A stretch of 64,000 nt of DNA from contig JAWWNJ010000091.1 of the NCBI GenBank assembly GCA_037176885.1, positions 868,001 to 932,000 on the forward strand. The letters are read 5' to 3'. Numbering within the stretch: the stretch's first letter is position 1; each line of letters starts with the position of its first letter. Positions 23,700 through 34,873 of the stretch are shown here, piece after piece. The notes beneath the pieces are model-generated. The model was not told the origin of the DNA, made no database searches, and saw only the letters and a program-made list of their open reading frames with translations. Position numbers and translations under genes: made by a program. The stretch comes from Favolaschia claudopus (lineage: Eukaryota; Basidiomycota; Agaricomycetes; Agaricales; Mycenaceae).

Positions 23700-26600
23700 G
23701 ACAAGAAGGGGATTCTAGAAGACGGCTAGCTGCTTTTGAAGGCACAGCACGGGCGCTTGAGAAACCTGGCGTCGTCGAAAGGGAGAACGATGTTGAACGA
23801 AAGCAAACGAGTTGTCCTCAAGTAATTGCACTGCCTCGCCATCAGAAATCCAATTCGAAACTCCTCAACAGCTTTTGGTCCCGTAAACGGCCTTCCTTCA
23901 AGTTCCTTGGCTCCCAAGCTTGTCTTGGTTCGGTTTCCAGCTCCCTGTTTCTCCAGTCAGTGACGACGATGTAGCTGGGTTTACCTGGGCGTCTATCTGC
24001 AAGGTTCAATCGCGATGCGTTATCATTTCCATCACTCTCAGCTGCATCGATATCTCTTCAATTTTTTATTCCGTTCACAAAATATATCGCCTCCCGCAGC
24101 AATTTTCCCCCCTGCAGGCTGTCCTCTTCATTCTGACTCTATCGGGTAGTCAATTCACCCGTACCCATATACGATTCCTTGTGGCAATTGCTCCACGTAT
24201 GACCCACTGCTTTCAAAATGGACGTCGATCGCTTCCCTCGTCAATAATATCCGAACTGGTTTTCAAGCCCCACGACTCCTCGCGCTGACTTGGTGACTAT
24301 ATAGGACAATGGCCAAGCCCAGTCGGTCGGAATACATAGCAGAATCCAAATCCAGTAAAGTGAACGCCGTGTGAGTTTTGATTCCGATGCACTGTTGGAA
24401 GAATCCCTCTCAAAAAAGTACACTGTACAGTTCCATAGACGATTTTGTGGTCAACTTTAACCGTACAGATTCGCTAAAATGGAGCTGCTGCTGATAATAC
24501 AGTAGTATCGACAACTGGCGCGCGCTAAATTGTACAAACAAACGCCATGCAGACGCTGGTCACAACCCAATCCTTTCTTTTTGCCCAAAATCAACAAAGA
24601 AAAAAAAATTGCACGTCTCACATGCCTCGACAGCTCGACCCACCCACGATCTCCCTTTTTGCCGCCCCTCAAACTGCCCATTGCCACTGTCGATCTCAAC
24701 AGCTCGAAGGGTCCCTCTATACAGTCCAAATTCACCGTTATGACTCCCCCTTCGTTTCCTCCCTCTCCGGATCGAATAATCATGTTCTGCCCTGGCTCCG
24801 GACCGGGGTCATCGACGACTCCAACTATTCATATCGCCCACGGACCGTACGCCGTTTACCTTGGGCCCCACACCTGATTAGCTCTCTAGTAAACCTTGTT
24901 TTTGGTTTACCTCGCGTTCTGTATGACGGTTATTATCGTCATTTATTCCAACTTCATAGCGCAACTCTCAAGGTTCAGGTCGGAGATGTAAGGCTGTAGA
25001 ATCCTGTCTGAATTCGGAAGGTGAGGGGACCGGCCTGTCACTCACGCACCGTGAGTGCCCACATAATCTGATGTGTAGGTCCCCATGGGTTGCCCATGGG
25101 CACCTATATGAACTGACACAGTGCTCCGGACACACCCAACGAGATAGCCGCGTGTCGATATATGGGCCCGGGAGGTAGGGGTAATAATTCGTTCGCGATG
25201 AAAGCAGAGGAGTTACGAGTGCGACGAGGTAAATACTTACCTTTGTCCGAGTTTCAGAGATTCATGCAAACTCTGTCACGGTCCTCCTGCCCCGCCTCCG
25301 CCTCGCCTCCGCATCCTCCACCTCTGAAACCCGGTCATAGGTCGGCGACATATCGAGGTGTGACTCATAGGCATCGTAGGCACCTATGGGTACCCACGGC
25401 GGCTATTGACGGTGTCGGTTCCGCTTGCAATTGAGTGCTGTCAGAGAGTTGAGAGCTGCACATATGTTTCGAGGTCGTTGGCTTGATGCGGGAAACCTGA
25501 CAGCTGAAAGTTGGATTTGCTTCAAAACTTGAAGTTACACGATAAAAACCTCCCTTTTCATCCCAAAATGCCTCGTTTCCACGCACTTGAATCTGCGAGT
25601 ACAGATAAACAACGAATTTAACTGTCATAGTTCTGCGACTGTGCGCTCACTTCTCAGGCTCCGCTCTGAAGCTTCTGTTTCCGACTCACATCTCTGAACA
25701 GCTAAGGTACTAAGAGTGACTTGGCCTGACTTGGCTACAATCCTAGAGAAGACTCAGGGCTTTGGCTGGGTCTACAGCTTCAAAGTTCAAATATCACAAC
25801 TTGCACATTGGCTCTTTCGGTGAATCACTATGCTCCATTTAGCTTGCTATAGAACACTTGGGCACACTCGGGCTTTCCCCGCCGGACATCAGGCTTAATA
25901 CGGGAAGTCGAATATTGCGCGCGGCCACTTAACTACTTGTCCACCAATGGGCTACACTGCTTCCTCAATATTCATCCTCAATATTCATTAACACTGTACG
26001 TGTTATAATTCACAAATGATCGCCGGCACTCATCGCCTATCTACCGATATTCTCAGCTGACCGCTAAACCCCAACTCGCGAACGCAGTGCGAGCCTCAGA
26101 CACGAGCTCATTGCTCCTAGGCCATTAAATTTTTGTACCCTCCAACGTGTAATATTCACGGTCCTCACTCCGCCTGACGGCTCGGCAGAGTTCCCCGGAT
26201 ATCGCTGGGCTAAGCGCAACCGCTTCGCAACGCCATGTTTGAAATGATATTCACTTTCAACGGGGAAAAAAGCTGTATTTCTGAAAGCAAGGATCGTACT
26301 CCGGGCTCGTTCTTCTTGCAGAGTCGCCATTCGTGCACATGTTGATTGACAGTACATCCTCATGATTATCTGCCAACAAAAATCTCCTCGATACAGAACA
26401 TAGAATAGGAACTCGATTTGAAGCTGTATGAGCGGTTGGCGATCTATGAATCGATTGAAGTTAAAGCTGGGCTGAATCTATAATATGTACAATGTTCGGA
26501 AAGGGAACGAGAACACGACGCGCCCGAATATTGCTGACGGCAAATTCATCTGCGCCCAAGCAATTGGATGCCCTCAGATGTCGCGGGATTGAGAATACAT

Positions 26601-26866
26601 CGTGACAGGGCATTCATGGCCGCAGATAACATACTTAGCGTCGAGAGAGATCTCCACAAAACTGGTGGAGATTAGAGCAGATAGTTCTGCATATTCATCT
26701 TGCCTGAACTTCGAGCTGTCTGCCGCGGGAGAAGTGTTGAAAGTGTTGACACGAATTGCTGGCAATGGCGTGGAATGAGGTAAAATAGCGCGGCAAAAAC
26801 CAGGAAAAAAGTAGTACTTGATACAGTGCAATACATTAGGTGAGAATACAGAGACAGGCATATACA
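23700..26866. other. Gene-poor region upstream of PMC1
   Basis: About 3.1 kb with no ORF I can defend. The PMC1 promoter must lie at its left end and the SPC25 3' UTR at its right end. The longest open frame (plus strand, 24547-24999, 150 codons) has no recognisable domain and no coding-like composition. Local symmetry elements are listed separately. The region is AT-richer than the genes around it. Confidence 0.4.
25039..25100. repeat. Small inverted repeat and duplicated palindrome
   Basis: CACTCACG at 25039-25046 is followed after 3 bases by its reverse complement CGTGAGTG at 25050-25057. The palindrome CCCATGGG occurs at 25082-25089 and again at 25093-25100. All lie within 62 bp of otherwise non-coding sequence. 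Confidence 0.5.
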
Positions 26867-27774
26867 TCAGCTTGAGTTCATCTGAATCATGTCCAAGTAC
26901 GCCTGTCGGACGTCCTTGATGAACCCCATGACGTCTTTTGACTCGCGAAGTTGTGCGAGCAGCATGGGGAGTGCGGCGAGCGACGGAGTAGCAGTAATGA
27001 CTGAACAAGCATGAGCAAGCGGCAAGGCCGATGGAAGAACACATTACCTTTGTAAGAATTACTAGACACATCCAGAACGAAGGTAAACTCGCGTTCAGGA
27101 TTCGATGGGTCTAGCTTAGACATTCGAACTAGAATCTGCCCTTTGTCTACACCTTCGACCACACAGCCCAGCCGTCGCTCCATTGCTTCGGTTTGAGCGG
27201 CGACCTGCGTGGCTGTCAGGCCGAGGTTTTCACGTTCATCCTTCTTTTCTGGTGCATAGTGTCAATAGGAGGTACAACAAATGCTCAGAAACTCACCCCG
27301 TTCAAGGTTTCCGGATACCGCTCGATAATGCTCAATCTGCGAGTCGAGCGCTGTACATCTTTCCCGGAGCGTGGTTAGCTGTCGCTTGAAGGCAGCAACT
27401 CCTAACTCGGCCTCCTTTCGTTCTTCTGCCTCTCGCTGTAGGTCTGGAAGAAAAATGATTTCACTGAGCCATGGGCTTCACGGCCAACAAGGGCGTAAAC
27501 AACCTGCGACGAGTTGTATCTCCTGCATCTTGCACTGGTTCGTCTCCGACTCTAGGTTGGAGACCCTTTCGGTTGCTCGTTTCTTCTCCGCAGCATGTGT
27601 GGCACGCTTGTCGGCAATGTTTGCGATCGTTCGCGTCTTGTAGTTGGCAACCGCTTTGAGAAAATTGCGCGTCGAGGTTTCGAGAGCCTGGACTCTGAGG
27701 TCTATTTCAGGGTTCGGATCCGCAAGAACTGCAGCAAGATCTATCTGTGGTACGCGCAGGACGTGCATAGACAT
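26867..27774 (-). CDS. SPC25: Kinetochore protein Spc25 (Ndc80 complex)
   Basis: Subunit of the Ndc80 complex, which couples kinetochores to spindle microtubules. Seen: MSMHVLRVPQIDLAAVL at the start, then a long charged coiled coil rich in Glu/Lys/Arg/Leu (ATERVSNLESETNQCKMQE, QREAEERKEAELGVAAFK), then the compact C-terminal RWD-like globular domain with REFTFVLDVSSNSYKV, LAALPMLLAQLRESKDVMGF and IKDVRQAYLDMI. Four exons splice in frame with introns near 27440-27500, 27250-27295 and 26995-27050. The stop is TGA at 26867-26869. About 235-245 residues, as usual. An upstream ATG at 27795 would add seven residues. Confidence 0.9.
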
Positions 27775-27795
27775 GGTGACGGGAGGAGGAAACAC

Positions 27796-30700
27796 TTGTT
27801 CAACGCGCTTGACGTTGTTTGCCCTTTCACGTGCTACCGTGACTCTGTGTTACATCGTCACGCAACGAACTTGTCCCTACTTGTCCTCAAATCTTTACCG
27901 TAAGTATACGTCGTTTCTCACCCGCAAAAGATCTCAGCTGGTGGTTGATGTTTTCTTGACCTCCGGAACTCCGCGACTCATTCTATGGGACTGGTACCCG
28001 AAGCGATTTGAACGGTCCATCCTGAGCCAGCCCACATTCTGGAGTCGCCTTTTCTGTCTGCATTAACTACACGATGCCCGGCTGCCAAAATATCCTCCTA
28101 CATTCTCAACAGTTCCGCGACTTCAATGTGCTCTGGTCATCTGTATCTTTACAGCTCTGGGCACTGACGCCGATGACAATTCAAGACATCCTTATTCCGC
28201 CGCTAGTCGTTTCGAACAGCCTTAGGAAGAACATTAGCGTGTTTTTTCTCGCGTCCGGACTTGCTCGCTTACGGCTGTTTCATAACAAGTTTCCCGAACT
28301 TGGCCGCAGGCACCTTGCAATGCCAGTTTTACAAGAATGAAAATTCGGGATGTTTTCAACATTACATACTTCAAAATGCATTCCGTCCTTTGGCCCCAAC
28401 ATCTTCGTGCAGCCGCCGCACTGCAGGAAACCACTTCTGTATATTCACCCAAGGCACATAGCGGATAAAAGGCATCTGTTTTGCGCTAACAGCCCCAATA
28501 CGTCTTCAAGGAAGCTGATCTATTCAAGAATCAAGATCGCAGCACTGTATTGCGATGGCTCGCTCAGGCTCGCTTCCTACACACGTTCAAAAGGGTCCTC
28601 TTGGAGTTTCCCATACATTGATAGTACATTCGCATTCGGGTGTTATCTCTATCCCCTTCGACTTGGAGATCTCCTCACGACTTACGCAATTGGCCGGATT
28701 GATGCTTCAGAGCTCCCTCGGAGTGGCCCTCTTCATCGTGTTAATGTCTTGAAATCGCAACCGTCTTTCGGAATGGACTAGTAGCTTGATTTTCGAGATG
28801 AATTTCTTGACCTCCAGCTTTCATTTTTCAATGATATCAAAAGTTCAAAGCATTTGCTGGTGTGTTTGCTCCAAAGACTTGCTTTGGCCTGGTTCAGGCT
28901 GTGGTTCTGCGCAATCAAAGGCAAGAGTGCGGTCCAAATTAATGTCAAACTCCCACCTCTGAGTTCAGCATCACACGCTCATGACTCCTTAAGGTCTTCG
29001 CCTTCTTGTATCAAGACCGATATTCACCAGTGGCGTTTGAGTTTAGCCTTGCGACATCGAAGGCGACAGCTACGCTTCCTAACATGGTAATTTGTGATAT
29101 TCCTTGATTCTGAGCCTCTGCTTTCTGCCTTATCCTTGTCTGGCGGATTCCGATTGGATTTTGGCTACTCGCCAGGCGAGTCTTGGGGTCAAGGCTGACC
29201 CCCTTCAGAAGTTCGGATCTTAAAACGGTACATTGTTTCTGGGCTTCAGTTAGAACTCGAAAATACAGAACATAGTACTTACTTACACGGAAGTAGACTC
29301 TCTGCTGCGCATGACAAAGAATTGCGTGATTCTTTGCACCAGATGGAGGACACGTCGGTGCGCCTATTTTCGATGACTCAAATCTCTCGATATACCGATC
29401 TCTGTATCGTAGGTCTATGCACAACGCCCCTGGCGCTCTCTTTTCAGTAATAAGCTGCCCATACCTCTCCCGACAATATTCTATGGCTGGCGGTTTTCAT
29501 TCGTGCAAGACGCAGACACATCTGGCTCGACAGAGATTGTCGCGATGATACAACTTGCTCTGAGGTTTCTTCCAAAGAGATCGTCCCTGATTGTCTTGCT
29601 CTTTCGCCAGCTGTCCTGCAACACAAATGTCTTCGACTATGCGCTCAGGACAACATGAATCTTCAAATTGTCGCCAAAAGTCTGACACCAATGCCACATT
29701 TCGAGGTATCTCACTTATCTGATTGTCGCCAGAGACCGGAAACTAAGCTGCACAATTTTTGAAATGTCGTATACCTGGTCTTCGGGACAAGATATTACAG
29801 CTCGTCTGCAAGAAAGTATCTCACAGCTCCGGATATTGGTTGCATCTCTTTCCCCTACTGTGAAATACCAGCGCCGCCCAAGATGTTTACGATTGCGCTT
29901 CCCTCGTCTCCTTATCTGAACCAGGTCTCGTTTTCCCACTTTCGTATAAATTCCCGTGGTCGCAGTTTGTCAATCGTCCCGTTTATGCTTTCAACTTCTT
30001 CCCTCATATTATTTTCATGCTAGTGCCTGTGTCGAAGCGATGTGCAGACTTTTAATCGGATCCTGTTACTGGTTTCGGCGCCTAATGGGCGTCTACAACT
30101 CGGCGCTTATACTCATTAGGCGCCGGTTCCCCTAATTATCCATCTGCCCCATCTAGTAATTCAAGTTCGTTGGTGCGAACTTCGAATGCTGACACCTGCG
30201 CCCACAAACACAAACTATTGCATGTTAAGCGGTGGAAGTCAGTGGTCACGCAATTGCATCGCGGAAAAATATTCTCAGGTCCTGCCATGATCGTCGGCCG
30301 CCGATGGACGATGTGCGAATGCCGCAAGCATGATACTGAGCACCATGCATTTGCGCGGCAACTTGTGGATCTGGCAACATCACAGCTCGAGCGCTTGATC
30401 GTTCAAAGGAACGAAAAGCAGCAGGCGCTCTACGCGCTTACCATCGATTTATTTTCAGCTCGGCGCTTCGAATCCTCGGCGCCTACAGGCTACGTTAAGA
30501 ATGAGCGTTATTGGACGGCCCGACGAGAGGTACAATGAACTGTATCAAGGGCGGGCCGCACTGAATGTTCGGCCCTAAGCGCTCCTCCTAGTACTTCACC
30601 GAAAGCCCGGAACGTAGGAAATCCGGTACACTGGTGGGCCGACGACTTCTATCTGAAGATACACAGCTACGTATACTTATCTGTGCTCGATCTATTCGCC

Positions 30701-31128
30701 CGTGGTGTTCTTGCGGTATTGTGCCGACGCCAGTCACCGAAAAGGGAATTCTGCTGTCCAAAATAGGGAAAACGCAAGAATTTACAGCCTGGCGCACACC
30801 TCCATCACTAGAGCGGGCCAAGATCTGTCGGAGGAATCAAACCCGCTATCACAGCAAAACTTCAACTCAGGAACAGTTTCAGGTCAACGCAGTTCATTAC
30901 ATTGGCACGGAAAAGACGGAGCGCCAACTCCAGAGCGGCTTGTTAGACAACTACTGTACTCGGTTTCCAGCAATTTTATTGCGCTCATCCTAGAGTCAGG
31001 ACAGCTATCACCGGCTCAGCATTCAGATGTACAACTAAGCGCGCCCTAAAGTAAGTAGTTCATAATGGAGGGGAATCATGTCTACAAGGATTACAAGGAA
31101 TTTACATTTCATCTATTTCCCAAGCATA
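27796..31128. other. Gene-poor 3.3-kb region between SPC25 and TPS1
   Basis: No open frame here shows a domain, a signal peptide or a convincing spliced product. Isolated coding-like fragments occur on the plus strand, e.g. 28515-28620, where KEADLFKNQDRSTVLRWLA can be read in one frame, but they do not connect. It should hold the SPC25 promoter at its left end and the TPS1 3' UTR at its right end. An inverted repeat at 30076-30125 is listed separately. Confidence 0.4.
30076..30125. repeat. 12-bp perfect inverted repeat with reiterated CGGCGC core
   Basis: CGGCGCCTAATG at 30076-30087 is matched by its exact reverse complement CATTAGGCGCCG at 30114-30125, with a 26-bp loop that itself contains CGGCGC. 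The same core recurs at about 30461-30466 and 30478-30484 (CGGCGCCTA). No coding sequence surrounds it. It could be a remnant of a small inverted-repeat element or a transcribed hairpin; I cannot decide. Confidence 0.55.
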
Positions 31129-32961
31129 TCACAGACCGGGCGTGTTCGCAGTCATCGGCGTGTTGACCACAGATCCGTCAACAATCACACTACCAGACCC
31201 GGCAGGCGCGTCCCTGCGCACCTCAAGCTCGGGCTGCCCCTCATGGTCAGTGTCCCCAATCTGAATGCGGGCCATCTCCTTGATGAAACTGGACCCCCAG
31301 AACGCAGCGCTGTACTTGTTGACGTATTTGAAAAGCTTGCGATGGTTTTCCGCGCGCGCGGGTGCGTCCATCGTCACAGCTTCATGGATCGCGTCTGCTA
31401 CTTGCTGCGAGTCCCAGGGATTGACGACAATTGAGCCGTTCAGACTCTGTGCGGCGCCGGCGAACTCGGAAAGAATCATGACGCCTTGCCTTGCTTGTTG
31501 GCATGCGATATATTCGTATGATACCTGCACAAAACATGAGCCTCATCAAGTGGATAAAGAAAGAGAGCGCTTACAAGATTCATTCCGTCGCGAGTGCTAG
31601 AGACAAGGCAGACATCGCTGACCGCATACAGAGCACAGAGCTCGTCAAAGGCCAAGCTCTTGTGCATGAAGTGGATCGGCATAAACTCGACAGTGCCAAA
31701 TCGCCCGTTGATGCGGCCCACGAGCTCATTCACCGTGGCACGAAGGTTTTGATATTCCTCGACGTCTTGTCGCGAAGGAACGGCGAGTTGCACGAGGACA
31801 ACCTTGCCAATCCACTCGGGATGTTGTGTGAGGAAGAGCTCAAGGGCGTGGAGTTTTTGTGGAACACCCTTGATGTAGTCGAGCCTATCCACGCCGACGA
31901 TGACTTTTACACCACTGAAGCGCGACTCGAGTTGGCGAATTCGTTGCTTGACTTGATCGCGTTGAAGATTCTGAGGCAGTTTTAGTAAGAAATTAGAACC
32001 TCTCGGAGACGCGGCCGTACCTCAATGAAGGAGCTTGGCTCAATACCGATGGGGAATGTTCCTACATGCGCGAGGCGACCTTCAAACTCGACTCCATTGG
32101 GCATGGTCGGAAGCGCGAGGATACGCGTGCACGAAGAGAGGAAATGACGCGCGTAGTCGTAGGTATGGAAGCCAATGAGGTCGCAATATAGCACACCAAG
32201 CAAAATTTCGCGTCGCACGGGCAGAATACTGAGTATGAATGAGTTAGCTGCCAGGCCTGATTGTTGGAAAGATTTACGCACCGGTAGATCTCGCTACTGG
32301 GGAATGGAGTGTGTAGGAAGAAGCCGATTTTGACGTTGGGTACCTTCTTGGGGACCGACATGTCCTCACCCTCAACTCCCTCAGTGATGTTGGCAAGCTC
32401 GCGCACGGTCGTCGCTGTGCCAGCATTTCTACCGTCGAGGATACCGCGCAGAAGCATGGGTAGGAGCATGAGGTGGTAGTCCTGCACCCACACCATCGCG
32501 CCGGGAGTGATCTGGGTGTATACGGCCTCAGCGAAGCGGAGGTTGGCTTGGCGGTATGCGAGCCAGTTCTCCTCGTCGAAGTTCATCTCACCGGGGTGGT
32601 AGTGGAAGAGCGGCCAGAGGATGGAGTTGGAGAAACCGTTGTAGTGACGGTCTGCGACGTCGTCGTCGAGGTAGACGGCCTGGCAAGAGTACTCGTCCAT
32701 GAGCCGCTTATCGACGTGGGCCCGGTCTTTGACGGGGATATAGAAGCCCGGCCAGCCAATCCATGTGAAGTTGAGGGATTTTTTGAAGCCAGAGAGGGCG
32801 CTCACGAGCCCACCCGAGGACATTTTGAAGTGGTACTCGCCGCTTGCATCCTTGGTTATGGTGATTGGGAGACGGTTGGAGACGACGATGAGATGGCCGC
32901 CATTGGCGAACATGTTGGCGTCGGGGTCTTGGGCAGGGGAGTTTGGCGATGGCGGGGTCAT
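31129..32961 (-). CDS. TPS1: Alpha,alpha-trehalose-phosphate synthase (UDP-forming)
   Basis: Makes trehalose-6-phosphate from UDP-glucose and glucose-6-phosphate; trehalose is a fungal stress and reserve sugar. A GT20 glycosyltransferase. Seen: LIVVSNRLPITI at the start, SSGGLVSALSG, FTWIGWPG, SNSILWPLFHYHPG, MVWVQDYHLMLLP, IGFFLHTPFPSSEIYR, DLIGFHTYDYARHFLS, VIVGVDRLDYIKGVPQKL, SSTRDGMNLVSYEYIACQ and LSEFAGAAQSL, all in family order. Three short introns (about 32230-32280, 31983-32015, 31525-31575) restore the frame. The tail ends GSVVNTPMTANTPGL. About 560 residues, slightly longer than yeast Tps1 because of the extra C-terminal tail. No phosphatase domain. It follows the ribosomal P0 gene on the same strand. 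Confidence 0.97.
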
Positions 32962-33293
32962 TTCGGGCTAGCTTTAAGGATAACTATAAAGAGTATTGGT
33001 AGCGGTGGAAGGGCCCTAGTATGGGGTATTGTCGGATCGATTAGACAACGACGAACGTTGGATTCAAGGTGGAGGATGGATGAAGTAGGCAGAAGCTCAT
33101 AGGCGGGTATACATGGCCACTGCCGCTAAGAGCGATCGTATTCGCGATCGTCATCGTATGGTCATGTCGTCTAGATTCCGTCCATGCCCAACTTGGGTTT
33201 TCTCAACTGATCGATGGATCCTTTTCTCACACTTCGCGAAAATTCGGGACTCGGTGTGTTCATTCGAAGTACATCTACACTAAAACCCGGATC
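32962..33293. other. Intergenic, TPS1 promoter region
   Basis: 332 bp between the P0 stop codon and the TPS1 start, both minus strand, so it holds the TPS1 promoter. I looked for stress elements (AGGGG/CCCCT) and did not find a convincing one. There is a small inverted repeat around CGATCG near 33131-33150. Confidence 0.4.
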
Positions 33294-34459
33294 TCAATCG
33301 AACAGCCCGAAGCCCATGTCCTCGTCCGACTCCTCCGCAGGCTCTTCTGCCTTCTCTTCCTTCTTTGACTCTGCAGGGGCAGCAGCAGCGGGCGCAGAAG
33401 CAGCAGCCACGGCGGCAAACGCTTCGGGGTTGGCAAGGTATTCCTTGACCTGGAAAGAAGTAATCAGAACATTGTGCAAGTTTGGGAAAACAAGAAGAGT
33501 CCATCATTTATGGAAAATTCAACAATGTATCAAAAAGACACTCAGGATTTTCAGTGTGTAAAATATGTAGTAATCTTGTGGAAGAAAATGAAACAGATAG
33601 GCTGTTGAATGAACTCACCTTCTCCGAGCCCTCGAAGGTGTAGTCAGTCGCAAGCGAGACAGCAAGCAAATTCTTGTACGCGTTGACGAGCGAGTGCGAG
33701 ACAGAGACGAGGGTGGGGTACTTGAGGGCCAGGGACAGCGCGGCAATGGTCTTGATACCGGACATGAAACGGTCAATGAGCTCCTGCTCGTCGACATCAA
33801 GCACACCCGGGGCAAATGCGTTTCCGTTGTCGAAAATCTGAACAACGCTCATACCGTATGTGAACGGAGAAATGTTAAGCATGTTCAGCAGGGTTGCCTC
33901 GGAGGGTCCGACACGAGTACCACCAACGACGACCTTGACATCGGACACGATTTCAATGGTACCACGGGCGATCTTGGTCGGGATACCGAGAGCCTGGAAG
34001 AAGGAGGTTTTGCCGGGCTCCATACCGGTGTTTCCTGCGGGGACAGTGACGTCCTTGGGGGCAAGGGCGCCAGCACGAGCAGGAGCCGCGACCTTGTTGG
34101 CGGTGATGAGGTCACGAACATCCTTGAGGTCGGATGAGGTGAAGACGAAGCCGATGTTACCCTTTACGTGGGGGAGGAGACGCTCGAATTGAGGGTATTC
34201 GCTGAGGATGGAGCGCAGGGCGCGGCGAACCATGGTGTTCTTGCCCATGAGAACGACACCCTTGCCGCGGAGAGCGACACGAATCTGGTGCATCTGGTTG
34301 GAACCGACATTGTCGACATTGACCAAGAAGATGGAGGCTTTTGTGCAAAGTTTGATCAATTTGGATAGATCGCGTTAAAGAGAGAGACGAACGATATTTG
34401 TTGAGGAGCTCCTTGAGCTTTTCGAAATAGAGCTCCTTGTCTGCGCGTGTAGCACCCAT
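33294..34459 (-). CDS. RPP0: 60S acidic ribosomal protein P0 (uL10)
   Basis: Anchors the P1/P2 stalk on the large ribosomal subunit and binds rRNA at the GTPase centre. Seen: [81 protein letters not shown] and [12 protein letters not shown]. Then comes an Ala-rich hinge and the universal C-terminal stalk peptide [12 protein letters not shown]. Three exons: the first intron is at about 34340-34396, soon after the start, and the second at about 33452-33619, near 168 nt and longer than the roughly 50 nt seen in neighbours. The length of about 315 residues is normal. Divergent from the PPR-like gene. Confidence 0.97.
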
Positions 34460-34873
34460 GACTGATTTTTTTAGTGGTGAAAAGTGGGTGTATGGTTAGT
34501 GGTGGGTAACGAGTGCCTCCCAATTGACCTCTGCAACACAATCAGCAAGTCATCGACGACCAATGCGACGAGCAGCTTGCCTAGAGGTGCCAAAGGATTT
34601 TTCAAGGCGACAAGTTGTAAGCCAAATGTAAGAGCGGAAAGATTCCCACGAGTAGTCGTTCTTGCCAGTTGCGGCAATTGCCGGGCGATTGACATGAGTG
34701 ACGCGAACGTGACATTTTTGTGACCATTCCCAACTTTCTCCGTCGCGTCCAGCTGGCTGTACTCTGTTGGCACTGAGGTCTGCTGGAACCGCAGTGTCGG
34801 ACTAATACTCAGTTGGTCGTGGACTAGCTAAGCAGCAGCTGTCCGCGTCTCGTCCGTGCCTTTCTGCAATGGA
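34460..34873. other. Divergent promoter region, RPP0 / PPR-like gene
   Basis: 414 bp separating two divergent genes. It includes the ribosomal-protein promoter on the minus strand. A 100-codon minus-strand frame here (34471-34773) has no domain and lies where promoter sequence is expected. I see no TATA box. Confidence 0.4.

Noticed and set aside
24547..24999. 150-codon plus-strand frame in the PMC1 upstream region
   Set aside because: No domain, signal or splice support; overlapping frames of similar length on both strands suggest chance.
32962..33293. Stress-response elements (AGGGG/CCCCT) upstream of TPS1
   Set aside because: No exact match was found in the expected promoter interval.
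33452..33619. Possible C/D-box snoRNA inside the 168-nt second intron of RPP0
   Set aside because: An AATGATGG box and a CTGA box are present, but the C-box match is imperfect, the spacing is only about 44 nt, and there is no terminal stem.
34471..34773. 100-codon minus-strand frame upstream of ribosomal P0
   Set aside because: It sits in the divergent promoter and has no homology that I can see.
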